A DNA stretch of 64,000 nucleotides from Ciceribacter thiooxidans (GTDB taxonomy: Bacteria > Pseudomonadota > Alphaproteobacteria > Rhizobiales > Rhizobiaceae). The stretch is from NCBI RefSeq assembly GCF_014126615.1, contig NZ_CP059896.1:2428501-2492500 (forward strand). Reading direction: 5' to 3'. The position numbers and the translations under genes were made by a program. Numbering within the stretch: the stretch's first letter is position 1; every line of letters begins with the position of its first letter. Positions 1 through 9,497 of the stretch are shown piece after piece. Below the pieces are notes generated by a model. The model was given only the letters and a program-made list of their open reading frames with translations. It did not search any database and was not told the origin of the DNA.

Positions 1-745
1 CGGTGAGCCCCGGCATGAAGAGGATGAGGTCGGCGGCAAACTCGCCGCCCTCGGTCACCACCTTGTCGGCCTCGAGGCGCACCATCTTGTGACCGAGCCG
101 GGTCTCGATGCCGCGGCGGGCCATCTCGGCGAGCAGCCCGTCGACCGCCTTGTCGCCGAGGCGTTGTCCAGGCCGCGCCGCCGGGCTGAAGAAGACGAGC
201 TTGAAGCGGTCGCGCCGGCCCTGACGGCGCAGCAGCGTATCGATGATGAAGAGGAACTCGAACATCGGCCCGCCGCGCACCGCGGACTGTTCGTTGGGAT
301 TGGCGGCGAAACCGACGGCGACCGTGCCGCCGGCCATCCCTTCCAGCCGGCGAGCGATCTCCTCACCGACGGCGATGCCTTCGCAGGGGACGAGCGCGTG
401 CTCGATGCCGGGAAGCTTACGGATGAAGCGGCCGCCGGTCGCGATCACCAGTTGGTCGTTGGAAAACTCGCCGGCATCGGTCAGCACCGTGCGGCCGCCC
501 CCGGCAAGGCCGGTGACCGACGCCTTCACGTGGCGCACCCGGTGGCGGACGAAGAAGTTGCCGAGCGGGATCCTGAGCGCGCTGCCCTTGCGCAGACCGG
601 CCGGTAGCCAGATCGAGCTCGGCAGGTAGTGCAGCTCGTCCCGCGGCGAGATCACCGTGATCTCGTCTTCGACGCCCTGGCGGCGCAGTTCGCGGATGGT
701 GGTGAGCGCCCCGAAACCGGAGCCGAGAACGGTGATATTGGCCAC
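1..745 (-). CDS. NAD(P)/FAD-dependent oxidoreductase, sulfide:quinone reductase-like (3' end off window)
   Basis: The first 248 codons of a flavoprotein; the stop lies beyond base 1. The product begins MANITVLGSGFGAL, an N-terminal dinucleotide-binding GxGxxG fold, and has a second conserved ATGG segment (DQLVIATGGRF) typical of sulfide:quinone reductase and FccB-like two-dinucleotide-binding flavoproteins. I chose a GTG start because GGAGA lies 5 bases upstream and no better ATG is in frame. A perfect palindrome lies about 25 bases upstream of the start (769-786). Such enzymes oxidise sulfide or persulfide at the membrane and pass electrons to quinone. The catalytic cysteines cannot be checked because the C-terminal half is missing. 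The family is clear; the substrate is an inference. Confidence 0.8.
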   Translation of the reverse strand, partial: MANITVLGSGFGALTTIRELRRQGVEDEITVISPRDELHYLPSSIWLPAGLRKGSALRIPLGNFFVRHRVRHVKASVTGLAGGGRTVLTDAGEFSNDQLVIATGGRFIRKLPGIEHALVPCEGIAVGEEIARRLEGMAGGTVAVGFAANPNEQSAVRGGPMFEFLFIIDTLLRRQGRRDRFKLVFFSPAARPGQRLGDKAVDGLLAEMARRGIETRLGHKMVRLEADKVVTEGGEFAADLILFMPGLT

Positions 746-768
746 AGCAATCTCCAGAGAAAAACGTT

Positions 769-786
769 TCTTCATATATATGAAGA
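769..786. promoter_or_regulatory. 18-bp perfect palindromic operator upstream of the flavoprotein gene
   Basis: TCTTCATATATATGAAGA reads identically on both strands. It lies 24 bases upstream of the GTG start of the sulfide:quinone-reductase-like gene, where a repressor would overlap the promoter. ArsR-family sulfur sensors (BigR/SqrR type) use AT-rich dyads of this kind before related genes; linking this site to that family is an inference, as no regulator gene is visible in the window. Confidence 0.55.
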
Positions 787-1073
787 TTTACTATTCCTGG
801 AAAGAGGCGCTTCGCCACAGGGGGCCGGCGCGGTGGTGGCGGCTGGCATGATGCGCCCCTCACGATTGCCCCTCACCCTGACCCTCTCCCCGTCAAAACG
901 GGGAGAGGGGACGGCCGAAGCGGTGCCGCTTGTCCCTTCTCCCCGCAAGCGGGGAGAAGTGCCGGCAGGCGGCTGAGAGGCCCTGGAAGTCAGGATGGTC
1001 GCTTCTCCCTCTGTGTCGGCTGCGCCGACATCTCCCCCTCAAGGGGGAGAGCGAGCGCACCATACATCGCCGC

Positions 1074-1207
1074 CCGTCATGCCCATCCTCGGGTTAAACC
1101 TGAGGATGATCCGGCATCCAGTCGGCGAGCCGAGAGAACGCATTTCGACGTATCTCCGCGCGATGGACATCGCGCGGCTGGATGCCGGGTCGAGCCCGGC
1201 ATGACGG
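1074..1207. repeat. CCGTCATGCC-ended intergenic element, copy 1
   Basis: Inverted ends (GTCATGCC at the left, CCCGGCATGACGG at the right) enclose CCGGCATCCAG and a dyad GCGCGATGGACATCGCGC. The left arm is interrupted by an extra small hairpin (CATCCTCGGG / CCTGAGGATG). It is related to the elements at 11197-11313, 42587-42727 and 43196-43342. Confidence 0.6.
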
Positions 1208-1310
1208 ACGATGTCACGAGCGCCGAAATCGGAGGACACCCCCCTCTGCCCTGCCGGGCATCTCCCCCTCAAGGGGGGAGATCGGACCGTGGCTGGTGAA
1301 AATCGACTAT

Positions 1311-2192
1311 TCAGCCGACGCGGGTGGTGCGCGCCCAGTCCATGTAGAGTTCGAGCGCCTTGCGGGCGACCGGCCCTTCCTGCAGTTCGCGGTCGTCGAG
1401 GCGATTGACCGGGGCGACCTTGGAATAGTTGCCGGTGGTGAAGATCTCGTCGGCGCCCATGAAATCCTCGACCGAGAGGGTCGCCTCGCGCACGTCATGG
1501 CCCGCCTCGCGCAGGAGGCCGATGACCCGCGCGCGGGTGATGCCGGCGAGGAAGGTGCGGTTGGCGGCCGGGGTGAAGACGATGCCGTCCTTCACCATGA
1601 AGACGTTCGAGGAGGCGGTCTCGGCGACATTGCCGTTCATGTCGCGCACCAGCGCGTTGTCGAAGCCGCGGGCGCGCGCCTCGACGATCATGCGGCCGGA
1701 ATTCGGGTAGAGGCTGCCGGTCTTGGCGCCGGTCATCGCGCATTCCGGCGTCGGCCGGCGATAGGGCGAGAGCGTCAGCGAATGCGGCTTGGCGGTGTGC
1801 ATCGGCGCCTCGAAGAGGCAGAGCGCAAAGCGCGTCGAAGCAGCATCGGGGGCGACGACCGAGCCCGCCTGGCCGTGCTCGGCCCAGTACATCGGCTTGA
1901 TGTAGATCGCCGTCTTGCCGTCGAACTTCTTCACCCCTTCGAGCGCCAGCCGCTCGATCTCTTCCGCCGCAACCGTCGCGGCCATGCCCATGGCGACCGC
2001 CGAGCGGTTGACGCGCCGGCAGTGGAGATCGAGGTCCGGAGCGATGCCGTCGAACCAGCGCGCGCCGTCGAACACCGTCGAACCGAGCCACATCGCGTGC
2101 GACACCGGCCCGATCAGCGGCGGGTTGCCGGCGATCCATTCACCGTCGACGAAGGTCCATGTGGGCGTGCGGGCGGAAGTATCGACAGCCAT
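1311..2192 (-). CDS. Branched-chain / class IV aminotransferase
   Basis: A 293-residue pyridoxal-phosphate aminotransferase of fold type IV (IlvE/D-amino-acid aminotransferase family), which swaps amino groups between branched-chain amino acids and 2-oxoglutarate. The expected lysine is K157 in [12 protein letters not shown], and the cofactor-region glutamate is E191 in [10 protein letters not shown]. Length is normal for the family. It stands alone between repeat clusters. Many rhizobia carry several IlvE paralogues, so whether this is the main branched-chain enzyme is not decided by the sequence. Confidence 0.85.
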   Translation of the reverse strand: MAVDTSARTPTWTFVDGEWIAGNPPLIGPVSHAMWLGSTVFDGARWFDGIAPDLDLHCRRVNRSAVAMGMAATVAAEEIERLALEGVKKFDGKTAIYIKPMYWAEHGQAGSVVAPDAASTRFALCLFEAPMHTAKPHSLTLSPYRRPTPECAMTGAKTGSLYPNSGRMIVEARARGFDNALVRDMNGNVAETASSNVFMVKDGIVFTPAANRTFLAGITRARVIGLLREAGHDVREATLSVEDFMGADEIFTTGNYSKVAPVNRLDDRELQEGPVARKALELYMDWARTTRVG

Positions 2193-2338
2193 CGGCTTCT
2201 CCTCGTTTCATCTCTGTGGCTCGTTCCGCTTTAGCCGGAAAAAGCAGAATTGGGGTGAATGGGTACATCAATAATACTCATGCCACCACCCGCCCCTCTT
2301 GCGATAGGTTGCGCGCCAAAGTTCGCAGGAGACGACCA

Positions 2339-3379
2339 ATGAGAGCCATGTATTACGAAGCCTTCGAGAAGACGCCGGAGATCCGGGTGCTTCCCGACCC
2401 GACCCCGACGGAGAACGGCGTCGTCATCAAGGTGGAGGCGTCCGGGCTCTGCCGCAGCGACTGGCACGGCTGGATGGGCCACGATCCCGACATCCGCCTG
2501 CCGCACGTGCCGGGCCACGAGCTCGCCGGCGTGATCGCCGCGACCGGGCGGGCCGTGATGCGCTACAAGGTCGGCGACCGGGTGACGGTGCCCTTCGTCT
2601 CCGGCTGCGGCCGCTGCGGCGAGTGCCGCTCCGGCAACCAGCAGGTCTGCGAGGCGCAGTTCCAGCCGGGCTTCACCCACTGGGGCTCGTTCGCCGAATA
2701 CGTGGCGATCGACTACGCCGACCAGAACCTCGTCCACCTGCCGGAAGAGATGGATTTCGCCACCGCCGCCAGCCTCGGCTGCCGCTTTGCCACCTCCTTC
2801 CGCGCGGTCGCCGACCAGGCGCGGGTAAAGGGCGGCGAATGGGTGGCGGTGCACGGCTGCGGCGGCGTCGGGCTCTCGGCGATCATGATCGCCGCAGCGC
2901 TGGGCGCCAATCCGATCGCGATCGACATCTCGGAAGAGAAGCTCGCCTTCGCCCGCAAGCTCGGGGCGGTCGCCGCGATCAACGCGCGCGAGACCGACGA
3001 TGTCGCCGGCGCGGTGCGCGAGATCACGCAAGGCGGCGCGCATGCCTCGATCGATGCGCTCGGCTCGCCCGTCACCTGCTTCAACTCGATCAAGAACCTG
3101 CGCCGCCGCGGCCGCCACGTGCAGGTCGGGCTAATGCTCGGCGATCATGCGACGCCCGAGATCCCGATGGCGCAGGTGATCGGCCACGAACTCGAAATCT
3201 ACGGCAGCCACGGCATGCAGGCCTGGCGCTACGACGCGATGCTTTCGATGATGGCCGCCGGCAAGCTCGATCCCAGGCAGTTGATCGGCCGCGAGATTTC
3301 GCTGGAAGAGGCCGTACCCGCACTCGTCGCGATGGACCGGACGACCGACCTCGGCATCAGCGTGATCACGCGGTTCTGA
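2339..3379 (+). CDS. Zinc-dependent alcohol dehydrogenase
   Basis: A 346-residue medium-chain dehydrogenase. Catalytic zinc ligands are expected at C38 and H60-E61 (GHE). The structural zinc site has cysteines at 90, 93, 96 and 104, and the NAD-binding turn GCGGVG is at 173-178. I chose ATG 2339 because AGGAGA ends 6 bases before it; the longer reading frame upstream lacks family similarity. It is transcribed divergently from the aminotransferase. Substrate is unknown; the family oxidises primary or secondary alcohols with NAD(P)+. Confidence 0.87.
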   Translation: MRAMYYEAFEKTPEIRVLPDPTPTENGVVIKVEASGLCRSDWHGWMGHDPDIRLPHVPGHELAGVIAATGRAVMRYKVGDRVTVPFVSGCGRCGECRSGNQQVCEAQFQPGFTHWGSFAEYVAIDYADQNLVHLPEEMDFATAASLGCRFATSFRAVADQARVKGGEWVAVHGCGGVGLSAIMIAAALGANPIAIDISEEKLAFARKLGAVAAINARETDDVAGAVREITQGGAHASIDALGSPVTCFNSIKNLRRRGRHVQVGLMLGDHATPEIPMAQVIGHELEIYGSHGMQAWRYDAMLSMMAAGKLDPRQLIGREISLEEAVPALVAMDRTTDLGISVITRF

Positions 3380-3423
3380 GGGGGGCAGAGGGAATACGCC
3401 GTAAGCGCCGGGTCCGGAGGCTC

Positions 3424-3690
3424 ACCCCCCTCTGTCACTTCGTGACATCTCCCCCTCAAGGGGGGAGATCGGTGCCTCACGACCGGCACCCCTTCTCGAA
3501 CCTCATGCAGGAGTTCAGACGATGAGCCGAAAACCGAGATCCTCGACCGAAGCTCCCCCGAAATGGACGTCGCCCGGCCGGTCCAACCGCGACGTGACTC
3601 GAGGGCGGGCATAGCGGCTGAAAGGGACGCACCGATCTCCCCCCTTGAGGGGGAGATGTCGGCGGAGCCGACAGAGGGGGGTGTCGCCAC
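3424..3690. repeat. MITE-like element with about 45-50-bp terminal inverted repeats
   Basis: The left end (CCCCCCTCTGTCACTTCGTG, then ACATCTCCCCCTCAAGGGGG and GAGATCGGTGC) is mirrored at 3629-3690 by GCACCGATCTCCCCCCTTGA and onward to GACAGAGGGGGG. The roughly 150 bases between the arms hold no recognisable gene. It accounts for most of the 366-base gap between the dehydrogenase and the DUF559 gene. Confidence 0.65.
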
Positions 3691-3745
3691 ACTGAAAGCA
3701 ATCTATGATTGAGTATTGCCTCAACGCTCAGATGGAGTGCTCAAG

Positions 3746-4150
3746 GTGCCGCATTTCGACGTCCCCTCCTCCAACCGGCGAAATGCCCGGCGGATGCGGC
3801 GGCAGATGACCGACACGGAACTGCGTTTCTGGAACGCCGTCAGGGCACATCGGCTGGACGGGCTCGGCTTCCGGCGGCAGCTGCCGATCGCCGGCTATAT
3901 CGCCGATTTCGCCTGTCCAGCCCTCCGCCTCGTCGTCGAGATCGACGGAGCCGGGCACACCGAGGACCGGATGATCCGCAAGGATGCCGAACGCGATCGT
4001 CGGCTGCGCGAACTCGACTGGAGCGTGCTGCGGCTCTCCAACGAGGATGTCGAACGTCGTCTCGACGAGGTTTGCACCCATATCCTGCGGATCGCCGCAG
4101 GCCGCCGAAACACGTCACTTCACGACACACCCCCCTCTGTCACTTCGTGA
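3746..4150 (+). CDS. DUF559 endonuclease-like protein
   Basis: A product of about 134 residues with the DUF559 pattern: N-terminal NARRMRRQMTDTELRFWNAV, then GFRRQLPIAGYIADFAC, then LVVEIDGAGH. The family has a Vsr/restriction-endonuclease-like fold, and the D..E.D residues in the last two segments are the likely metal site. I prefer GTG 3746, with GGAG 8 bases upstream and a family-like PHFDVPSSNRRNARRM start; TTG 3716 would add 10 residues. The last codons (TPPSVTS-stop) are supplied by the palindromic repeat starting near 4127. The gene is orphan, with repeat elements on both sides. No cellular role is established for this family. Confidence 0.75.
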   Translation: MPHFDVPSSNRRNARRMRRQMTDTELRFWNAVRAHRLDGLGFRRQLPIAGYIADFACPALRLVVEIDGAGHTEDRMIRKDAERDRRLRELDWSVLRLSNEDVERRLDEVCTHILRIAAGRRNTSLHDTPPSVTS

Positions 4151-4308
4151 CATCTCCCCCTCAAGGGGGGAGATCGATCCCTCGCGGCTGGCCTCCCTCT
4201 GTAAGCAGAATATAGTCCGTTGTGATAGAACCATCGCAGCGGCTCCTTTGCAGCGGCGGCTGTGTCGATCTCCCCCTTGAGGGGGAGATGTCGCGAAGCG
4301 ACAGAGGG
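4127..4308. repeat. MITE-like element with inverted ends, second copy
   Basis: The left arm CCCCCTCTGTCACTTCGTGA, continuing to GGGGGGAGATCGAT, is mirrored at 4264-4308 by GTCGATCTCCCCCTTGAGGG, continuing to GCGAAGCGACAGAGGG. About 85 unrelated bases separate the arms. It overlaps the 3' end of the DUF559 gene, so the two elements bracket that gene. Confidence 0.65.
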
Positions 4309-4351
4309 AAGTGCGAGATGGAGACCGCGCCTCCTCCACAAGACGCCCACC

Positions 4352-4394
4352 AAAAAACGAAGACACCGGCCTTCCCGAGACGGGAAGACCGGTG
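4352..4394 (-). terminator. Probable terminator of the sugar ABC transporter operon
   Basis: Read on the minus strand, CACCGG-T-CTTCCC pairs with GGGAAG-G-CCGGTG around a 5-base loop, followed 6 bases later by six Ts. It lies 68 bases past the stop of the ATP-binding gene. The gap before the T run makes it less than ideal. Confidence 0.55.
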
Positions 4395-4461
4395 CTGCGG
4401 CTTCTCCCCCGAAGGGGAGTGCGGCGAAGCGGGGCGCCCCTCGGCCCCGCCCCGAAGGGCG

Positions 4462-5247
4462 TCAGGTCGTCTGCATGGCGCCCGGACCGGGTATTGCGGC
4501 CGGCGGGCACTTGCCGAGGATGATCATGCCGAGCACCTCGTCCTTGGTGACGTCGGCGGTGCGGGCTTCCCCAACCACCCTGCCGTTCTTCATGACGAAG
4601 ACGCGGTCGGCGAGATCGAAGACGTCGTGGATGTCGTGGCTGATCAAGAAGATGCCGAGGCCCTCCCGCTTCAGCTGCTGGATGAGCTCGCCGACCTGGG
4701 CGGTCTCCTGCGGTCCGAGGGCGGCCGTCGGCTCGTCCATGATCAGGATGCGGGCGTCGAAAAGGATCGCGCGCGCGATCGCCACCGACTGCCGCTGGCC
4801 ACCCGAAAGCGCCTTCACCGGTTCCTTGAAGCGGCGGAAGTTGGGGTTGAGCCTCCCCATCACCTCGCGGGCCTTCGCCTCCATCGCCACGTCGTCGAGC
4901 GTGCCCCAGGCGGTGCGAAGTTCGCGGCCGAGATAGAGGTTGGCGGCGGCGTCGACATTGTCGGCGACGGCGAGCGTCTGGTAGATCGTCTCGATGCCGT
5001 ATTTCTTGGCATCGCGCGGGTTGTTGATGTCGGCCGGTTCGCCGTCGATCAGGATCTCGCCGTCATCGCGCCGGTAGGCGCCGGAGAGGATCTTGATGAG
5101 CGTCGACTTGCCGGCGCCGTTATGGCCGAGCAGTGCCACGACCTCGCCGGGATAGAGATCGACCGAGGCGTTCTCGACCGCGTGAATGCCGCCGAACGAG
5201 ATGGAAACATTCTTCATTTCCACCAGCGGAGTGCGTTGTTCCGACAT
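4462..5247 (-). CDS. xylG: Xylose-type sugar ABC transporter ATP-binding protein
   Basis: A 261-residue cytoplasmic ATPase of the CUT2 sugar importer class. Walker [10 protein letters not shown] is at 41-49, the signature LSGGQRQ starts at 147, and Walker B ILIMDEP is at 167-173. It has a single nucleotide-binding domain, whereas enterobacterial XylG has two. One-domain versions are common in rhizobia and presumably act as homodimers. The start is ATG 5247, 14 bases after the permease stop. Xylose specificity is inferred from the XylF-like binding protein and the ROK regulator. Confidence 0.85.
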   Translation of the reverse strand: MSEQRTPLVEMKNVSISFGGIHAVENASVDLYPGEVVALLGHNGAGKSTLIKILSGAYRRDDGEILIDGEPADINNPRDAKKYGIETIYQTLAVADNVDAAANLYLGRELRTAWGTLDDVAMEAKAREVMGRLNPNFRRFKEPVKALSGGQRQSVAIARAILFDARILIMDEPTAALGPQETAQVGELIQQLKREGLGIFLISHDIHDVFDLADRVFVMKNGRVVGEARTADVTKDEVLGMIILGKCPPAAIPGPGAMQTT

Positions 5248-5261
5248 GAGCGTACTCCTTC

Positions 5262-6587
5262 TTACTTGGCGCGGGCGCGATAGACGGTGTCGAGCCAGAC
5301 GGCGACGACGAGGACCACACCGACGACGATGCGCTGGAACGGACTGTCGATGCCGAGGAGCACCATGCCGGATTGCAGCGACTGCATGACCAGGGCGCCG
5401 ATCATGGCGCCGGCGATCGTGCCGACGCCGCCGGCGAGCGAGGTGCCGCCGATGACGGCCGCGGCGATGGTATAGAGCTCGTCGAGCTCCCCTTGCGCAT
5501 TGGTCGCGGCATTGAGGCGGGCCGTCGAGATCGCCGCGGCGATGGCGCAGAGGATGCCCATCAGCGTGAAGATCCTGACGGTCACCCAGCGGGTCTTGAT
5601 GCCGGCGAGTTCGGCGGCCTCCGGGTTGCCGCCGATGGCGAAGACGTAGCGGCCGAAGCGCAGGCGCGTCGAGATGAAGGTCATGACGATGCCGACGATG
5701 ACAGCGATCAGCACCGGAATGGCGATGCCGTGCGAGATGAGAAGCCCGCCCTCCGGCCAGGCGATGCCGTTGGCATCGGCATATTTGCGGGCGATATTGA
5801 CCGGCCAGTAATAGTGGTTGGCGATCGCGACGGCGCCGAGCACCAGCACGCAGCCGAGCACCGAGAGGAAGTACTCGGCCCAGACCGGACGCAGCGGAAA
5901 GCCGAAGCGCTTGCGCTGCTTGCGGGAATTCAGGATGGCGGCGACGATCGCGATGCACGCGAGGAGACCGACGATCCAGCTCGCCGTGGCACCGATCGAG
6001 CCCTCGGTGCCGCCGCCCATCAGGCGGAAGGTGGCATCCATCGGCGCGACCGTCTGGCCGGAAGTGACGAACCAGGTGGCGCCGCGCCAGACGAGCAGGC
6101 CGCCGAGCGTGACGATGAAGGCGGGCACGTTCAAAAAGGCGATGATCGCGCCGTGCAGCGCGCCGATCGCGGCACCGACGACCATGCCGGAGGCGAGCGT
6201 CAGGATCCAGATCGCCGGATGCTCGAGGCCGAGATATTGCGGCAGGATCTTCGCCTGCATGACCCCCATGACCATGCCGCAGAAGCCGAGCACGGAGCCG
6301 ACCGAAAGGTCGATGTTGCGGGTGACGATGATCAGCACCATGCCACTCGCCATGACGGCGACCGAGGAGGTCTGCACGGTCAGGTTCCACAGGTTGCGCG
6401 GTTTCAGGAACAGGCCGTCGACGAGGCCGCCGGTCATGAGCTGGAAACCGAGCCAGATGAGCACGAGCGCGCCGACCATTCCGAGAAGACGGGTATCGAT
6501 CTCGGTTGCCCGGAAGAAGCGCTTCACCGCGCTCTCATTGGCGTTTCGCGCGGGATTACTCTGGGTAGCATGTGTGATGTCGGCCAT
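5262..6587 (-). CDS. xylH: Xylose-type sugar ABC transporter permease
   Basis: A 441-residue inner-membrane protein with many hydrophobic segments, beginning near residue 30 ([14 protein letters not shown]) and including the CUT2 permease region [18 protein letters not shown] 6587 was chosen because GGAGAAGG precedes it, and the frame upstream has no family similarity. It lies between the binding-protein and ATPase genes in the order xylF-xylH-xylG. It forms the channel for the sugar delivered by the periplasmic protein. Confidence 0.86.
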   Translation of the reverse strand: MADITHATQSNPARNANESAVKRFFRATEIDTRLLGMVGALVLIWLGFQLMTGGLVDGLFLKPRNLWNLTVQTSSVAVMASGMVLIIVTRNIDLSVGSVLGFCGMVMGVMQAKILPQYLGLEHPAIWILTLASGMVVGAAIGALHGAIIAFLNVPAFIVTLGGLLVWRGATWFVTSGQTVAPMDATFRLMGGGTEGSIGATASWIVGLLACIAIVAAILNSRKQRKRFGFPLRPVWAEYFLSVLGCVLVLGAVAIANHYYWPVNIARKYADANGIAWPEGGLLISHGIAIPVLIAVIVGIVMTFISTRLRFGRYVFAIGGNPEAAELAGIKTRWVTVRIFTLMGILCAIAAAISTARLNAATNAQGELDELYTIAAAVIGGTSLAGGVGTIAGAMIGALVMQSLQSGMVLLGIDSPFQRIVVGVVLVVAVWLDTVYRARAK

Positions 6588-6750
6588 GTACGTGCCTTCT
6601 CCCCACTTGTCCTTAAAGAGCCGCCGCCCCATGCGGCCGGGGGCCGAAGCGTGACGCGGCTGGTCTGATGATACGGTCCGGATCGCGTCTGCCCTACTCC
6701 CCCGAGCGGACGACGGAGCGACCACGGACGCCATTGTCCGCCTCGCACCG

Positions 6751-6798
6751 ACCTTGTGCAAGCGCCGCAACGGGGTGCGTCGCGGCGCTTGCGAAGGT
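6751..6798 (-). promoter_or_regulatory. Stem-loop between xylF and xylH
   Basis: ACCTT-GT-GCAAGCGCCGC (6751-6768) pairs with GCGGCGCTTGC-GAAGGT (6782-6798). It lies 25 bases past the xylF stop inside a 235-base intergenic gap. Hairpins in this position commonly protect or attenuate the transcript so that binding protein exceeds permease; that role is inferred here. Confidence 0.5.
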
Positions 6799-6822
6799 TC
6801 GGATCACACCGCGTGCGGGTGC

Positions 6823-7860
6823 TTACTTGCAGGCGGCGACGTCGCCCTTGACGCCCTGGCAGGCTTCATCCTTGGAAATCCAGCCGGCGTCGATGACGAC
6901 GTTCAGGTTGTCCTTGGTGATCGGAAGCGGAGCGAGGAAGACCGACTGCATGGCGACGCCCTTCGGGCCGCCGTCGAAGGAGGTCACGCCTTCGACCTCG
7001 TTCATCTTCTTGCCGCCGGCGAGTTCGACGGCGATTTCAGCCGCGCGCTTGCCGAGTTCGCGGCTGTCCTTCCAGACGGAAACGGTCTGGGTGCCGAGCG
7101 CGATGCGGTTGAGCGCCGCCTTGTCGGCGTCCTGGCCGGAAACCGGAACGGAACCGGCGAGGCCCTGGGCATCGAGGGCAGCGACCGCGCCGCCGGCGGT
7201 GCCGTCGTTCGAGGCGACGACCGCGTCGACCTTGTTGTCGTTGGCGGTCAGGAACTGCTCCATGTTCTTCTGGGCAATTTCCGGCTTCCAGCCGTCGGTA
7301 TAGGCTTCACCGACGTTCTTGATCTTGCCGGCGTCCATCGCTTCCTTCAGCACTTCCATCTGGCCGGCGAACAGGAAGTCCGCGTTCGGATCGGAGGACG
7401 AGCCCTTGATGAAGACGTAGTTGCCTTCCGGCTTCACCTTGAACACTTCGCGGGCCTGCATGCGGCCGACTTCCTTGTTGTCGAAGGTGATGTAGAAGGC
7501 ATCCGGGTTCTCGATCAGGCGGTCGTAGCCGACGACCGGAATGCCTTCCGCGACGGCCTTTTCGATGGCCGGGCCGATGGCGTCGGAATCCTGGGCGAGA
7601 ACGATCAGCGCGTTGGCGCCCTGCGAGATCAGGCTTTCGATGTCGGTCAGCTGCTTGGCGGCGGACGACTGGGCGTCAGCGGAAATGTACTTGTCGCCGG
7701 ACGCTTCGAGCGCGGCCTTGATCGCGGCCTCGTCGGTCTTCCAGCGCTCTTCCTGGAAGTTCGACCAGGAAACGCCGACGACCAGGTCCTTGGCGGCAGC
7801 GGCGGAATGCATGGATACGATGACGGCAGCGCATGCCATCAGCTTCGAAATAGACTTCAT
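6823..7860 (-). CDS. xylF: Xylose-type sugar ABC transporter periplasmic binding protein
   Basis: A 345-residue substrate-binding protein. It has a signal peptide (residues 1 to about 22, cleaved after HSAAAA), then [17 protein letters not shown] and a periplasmic-binding fold with the typical VVGYDRLI and [11 protein letters not shown] segments of XylF. The second half contains PVSGQDAD. It is the first gene of the operon and lies divergent from the ROK regulator, with a palindromic operator between them. It probably binds D-xylose, as judged by family resemblance. Confidence 0.88.
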   Translation of the reverse strand: MKSISKLMACAAVIVSMHSAAAAKDLVVGVSWSNFQEERWKTDEAAIKAALEASGDKYISADAQSSAAKQLTDIESLISQGANALIVLAQDSDAIGPAIEKAVAEGIPVVGYDRLIENPDAFYITFDNKEVGRMQAREVFKVKPEGNYVFIKGSSSDPNADFLFAGQMEVLKEAMDAGKIKNVGEAYTDGWKPEIAQKNMEQFLTANDNKVDAVVASNDGTAGGAVAALDAQGLAGSVPVSGQDADKAALNRIALGTQTVSVWKDSRELGKRAAEIAVELAGGKKMNEVEGVTSFDGGPKGVAMQSVFLAPLPITKDNLNVVIDAGWISKDEACQGVKGDVAACK

Positions 7861-7954
7861 TTAAGCCTCCCTGTTGGATGCAGGCCGGCGGTGGAACTCC
7901 CTCCCCCCTCTCAGCCCTGCGGAAATCACTGTCTCGCTTTCCGGTCTCACCGGT

Positions 7955-7975
7955 TTTTCTCGACAGTCGAGAAAA
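7955..7975. promoter_or_regulatory. Palindromic operator between xylF and the ROK regulator
   Basis: TTTTCTCGAC (7955-7964) and GTCGAGAAAA (7966-7975) are perfect 10-base inverted arms around one central A. The site lies 95 bases before the xylF start and 129 before the regulator start. A ROK/XylR repressor dimer fits this symmetry and position. It is the obvious candidate for control of both divergent genes. Confidence 0.7.
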
Positions 7976-8103
7976 TAACTGGCAGAAGATTCTCCAGCTG
8001 TCAACAGCCCCCGTCCCGCAAGGGCGAGGGCTTGCCAAGAAGCCGGCCGGATGCTTTGGGAGGAGCATGTGCTGCAGACGACCGACATGAGCGGAAAGCC
8101 CCT

Positions 8104-9330
8104 ATGCTGACGAAGTCGAGCACCGAGATGGTGCGTCAGCAGAACAGCGTGCTCGTCCTGTCGTCGCTCCGGCGCCACGGCCCGCTCGCCCACACCGACA
8201 TCGCCGCCGCGACCGGGCTCGCCTCGGCAACCGTCTCGGCGATCACCGCCGACCTCGAGCGGACCGGCGCGCTGGAACGGCACGAACACTCCGTCTCCGG
8301 CGGACGCGGCCGGCCGCGGGTGCTCTTTGCCCGTCGGCGCGACCACCGCTACCTGATCACGGTGCGGATTTCTTCCGACACGCTGCAATATTCGCTCGCC
8401 GACTATACCGGCACGCTGATCGACCGATTCGACGAGCCGCGCGACGAGGCGGGTCCCTCGACCGCCCAGTTCGTCGAAGCCTTCCGCGAGGCGGTGCTCA
8501 GGCTGATGCGCCGCTCCGGCCTCGAGGCCGAGCGCATCGCCGCGATCTCGATCAGCAGCAAGGGCCTCGTCGATCCCGCCGGATCGCGGCTCCTCTGGTC
8601 GCCGGTCTTCGGCTACGAGGAGATCGATTTTTCCGCAGCACTCACCCTTCCGCCATCGATGCGGGTACGGCTCAACAACGAGACGCCGCTGGTGGCGCAG
8701 GCGCTCGCGCGGCGGGCCGACCGCGACGGCGGCACACCCTTCCGCTCACTGGCCGCCCTCTCGCTCGGCCACTCCATCGGCCTCGGCATCGCCCGGCGGG
8801 GCGCGGCGGGCGATATCGAGGTGAGCGCGCCGAATTTCGGGCACATGCTGAACGCCGCCGACGGCAAGCTCTGCCGCTGCGGCACGCGCGGCTGCATCGA
8901 GGCATCGGCCGGTTTCTACGGCATCCTCAGGACCGCCTTCGAAGTGCCACCCGACACCATCCCGGCGAAATTCGTGCCGCTCGCCGAGATGGACAAGATC
9001 GCGCTGCGGGCCCGCCAGGGCCACCGCATGTCGGAATATGCCTTCCGCCAGGCGGGGCTCGCGATCGGCCAGGGGCTTTCGCGCATGCTGAGCCTCTTCG
9101 GCGACATGCCGGTGGCGATCGCCGGCCACGGCACGCGCTACATGGACCTCCTGTCGCGCGGGCTGGAAGAAGGGCTGCAGCAATCACTGCACGTGCGCAT
9201 CTACGGCACGCCGAAGATCACCGTCGTCGCCGACGAGGCGACGCTGGTCTTCGAAGGCCATGTCGAGCGGGCGCTCGCCGAAATCGACCACGACGTGGCA
9301 GCGGCACGCGCAGAAGACGTGACGGCGTGA
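8104..9330 (+). CDS. xylR: ROK-family transcriptional regulator (XylR-like)
   Basis: A 408-residue regulator. An N-terminal winged helix-turn-helix at about 20-65 (HTDIAAATGLASATVSAITADL) is followed by a ROK sugar-kinase-like domain. The ROK zinc motif is intact: C257, C259 and C264 in CRCGTRGCIE. It is divergent from xylFHG, so it probably represses that operon until the sugar binds. I start at ATG 8104; a second ATG at 8128 would remove 8 residues. The symbol is given on context rather than on a diagnostic residue. Confidence 0.82.
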   Translation: MLTKSSTEMVRQQNSVLVLSSLRRHGPLAHTDIAAATGLASATVSAITADLERTGALERHEHSVSGGRGRPRVLFARRRDHRYLITVRISSDTLQYSLADYTGTLIDRFDEPRDEAGPSTAQFVEAFREAVLRLMRRSGLEAERIAAISISSKGLVDPAGSRLLWSPVFGYEEIDFSAALTLPPSMRVRLNNETPLVAQALARRADRDGGTPFRSLAALSLGHSIGLGIARRGAAGDIEVSAPNFGHMLNAADGKLCRCGTRGCIEASAGFYGILRTAFEVPPDTIPAKFVPLAEMDKIALRARQGHRMSEYAFRQAGLAIGQGLSRMLSLFGDMPVAIAGHGTRYMDLLSRGLEEGLQQSLHVRIYGTPKITVVADEATLVFEGHVERALAEIDHDVAAARAEDVTA

Positions 9331-9497
9331 ACCTGCCGGCCGAAACAACCGACGCTGCCACCTTTCGCCGCCTTGCCGACGCCGGTGTCGGGACGTAAGA
9401 CTTCCCATACGCAAGGTTGTCGTTCGCCCCTTGATTCCCGCCGCGGCATGCCGCCGGCGAAACCGGTGCGGGCGGCAACGTCACGGGAGGAGGACCG

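Larger units (their letters stand above)
746..1310. other. Non-coding stretch filled with palindromic repeats
   Basis: I see no gene here. It holds several short hairpins: two with CTCCCC/GGGGAG arms at about 882-910 and 933-960, and two copies of the 'tctccccctcaaggggg' family at 1009-1050 and 1239-1285. One copy of the CCGTCATGCCGG-ended element (1074-1207) lies between those two. The flavoprotein operator (769-786) lies at the left edge. Confidence 0.75.

Noticed and set aside
840..1290. Possible CRISPR array because of several short palindromes
   Set aside because: Repeats are not regularly spaced and spacers are not of uniform length; they are dispersed intergenic palindromes.
4222..5283. 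Long plus-strand open frame opposite the xylG gene
   Set aside because: High GC keeps opposite frames open; the protein is Arg/Asp/Glu-rich without family similarity, while the minus strand codes a clear ABC ATPase.
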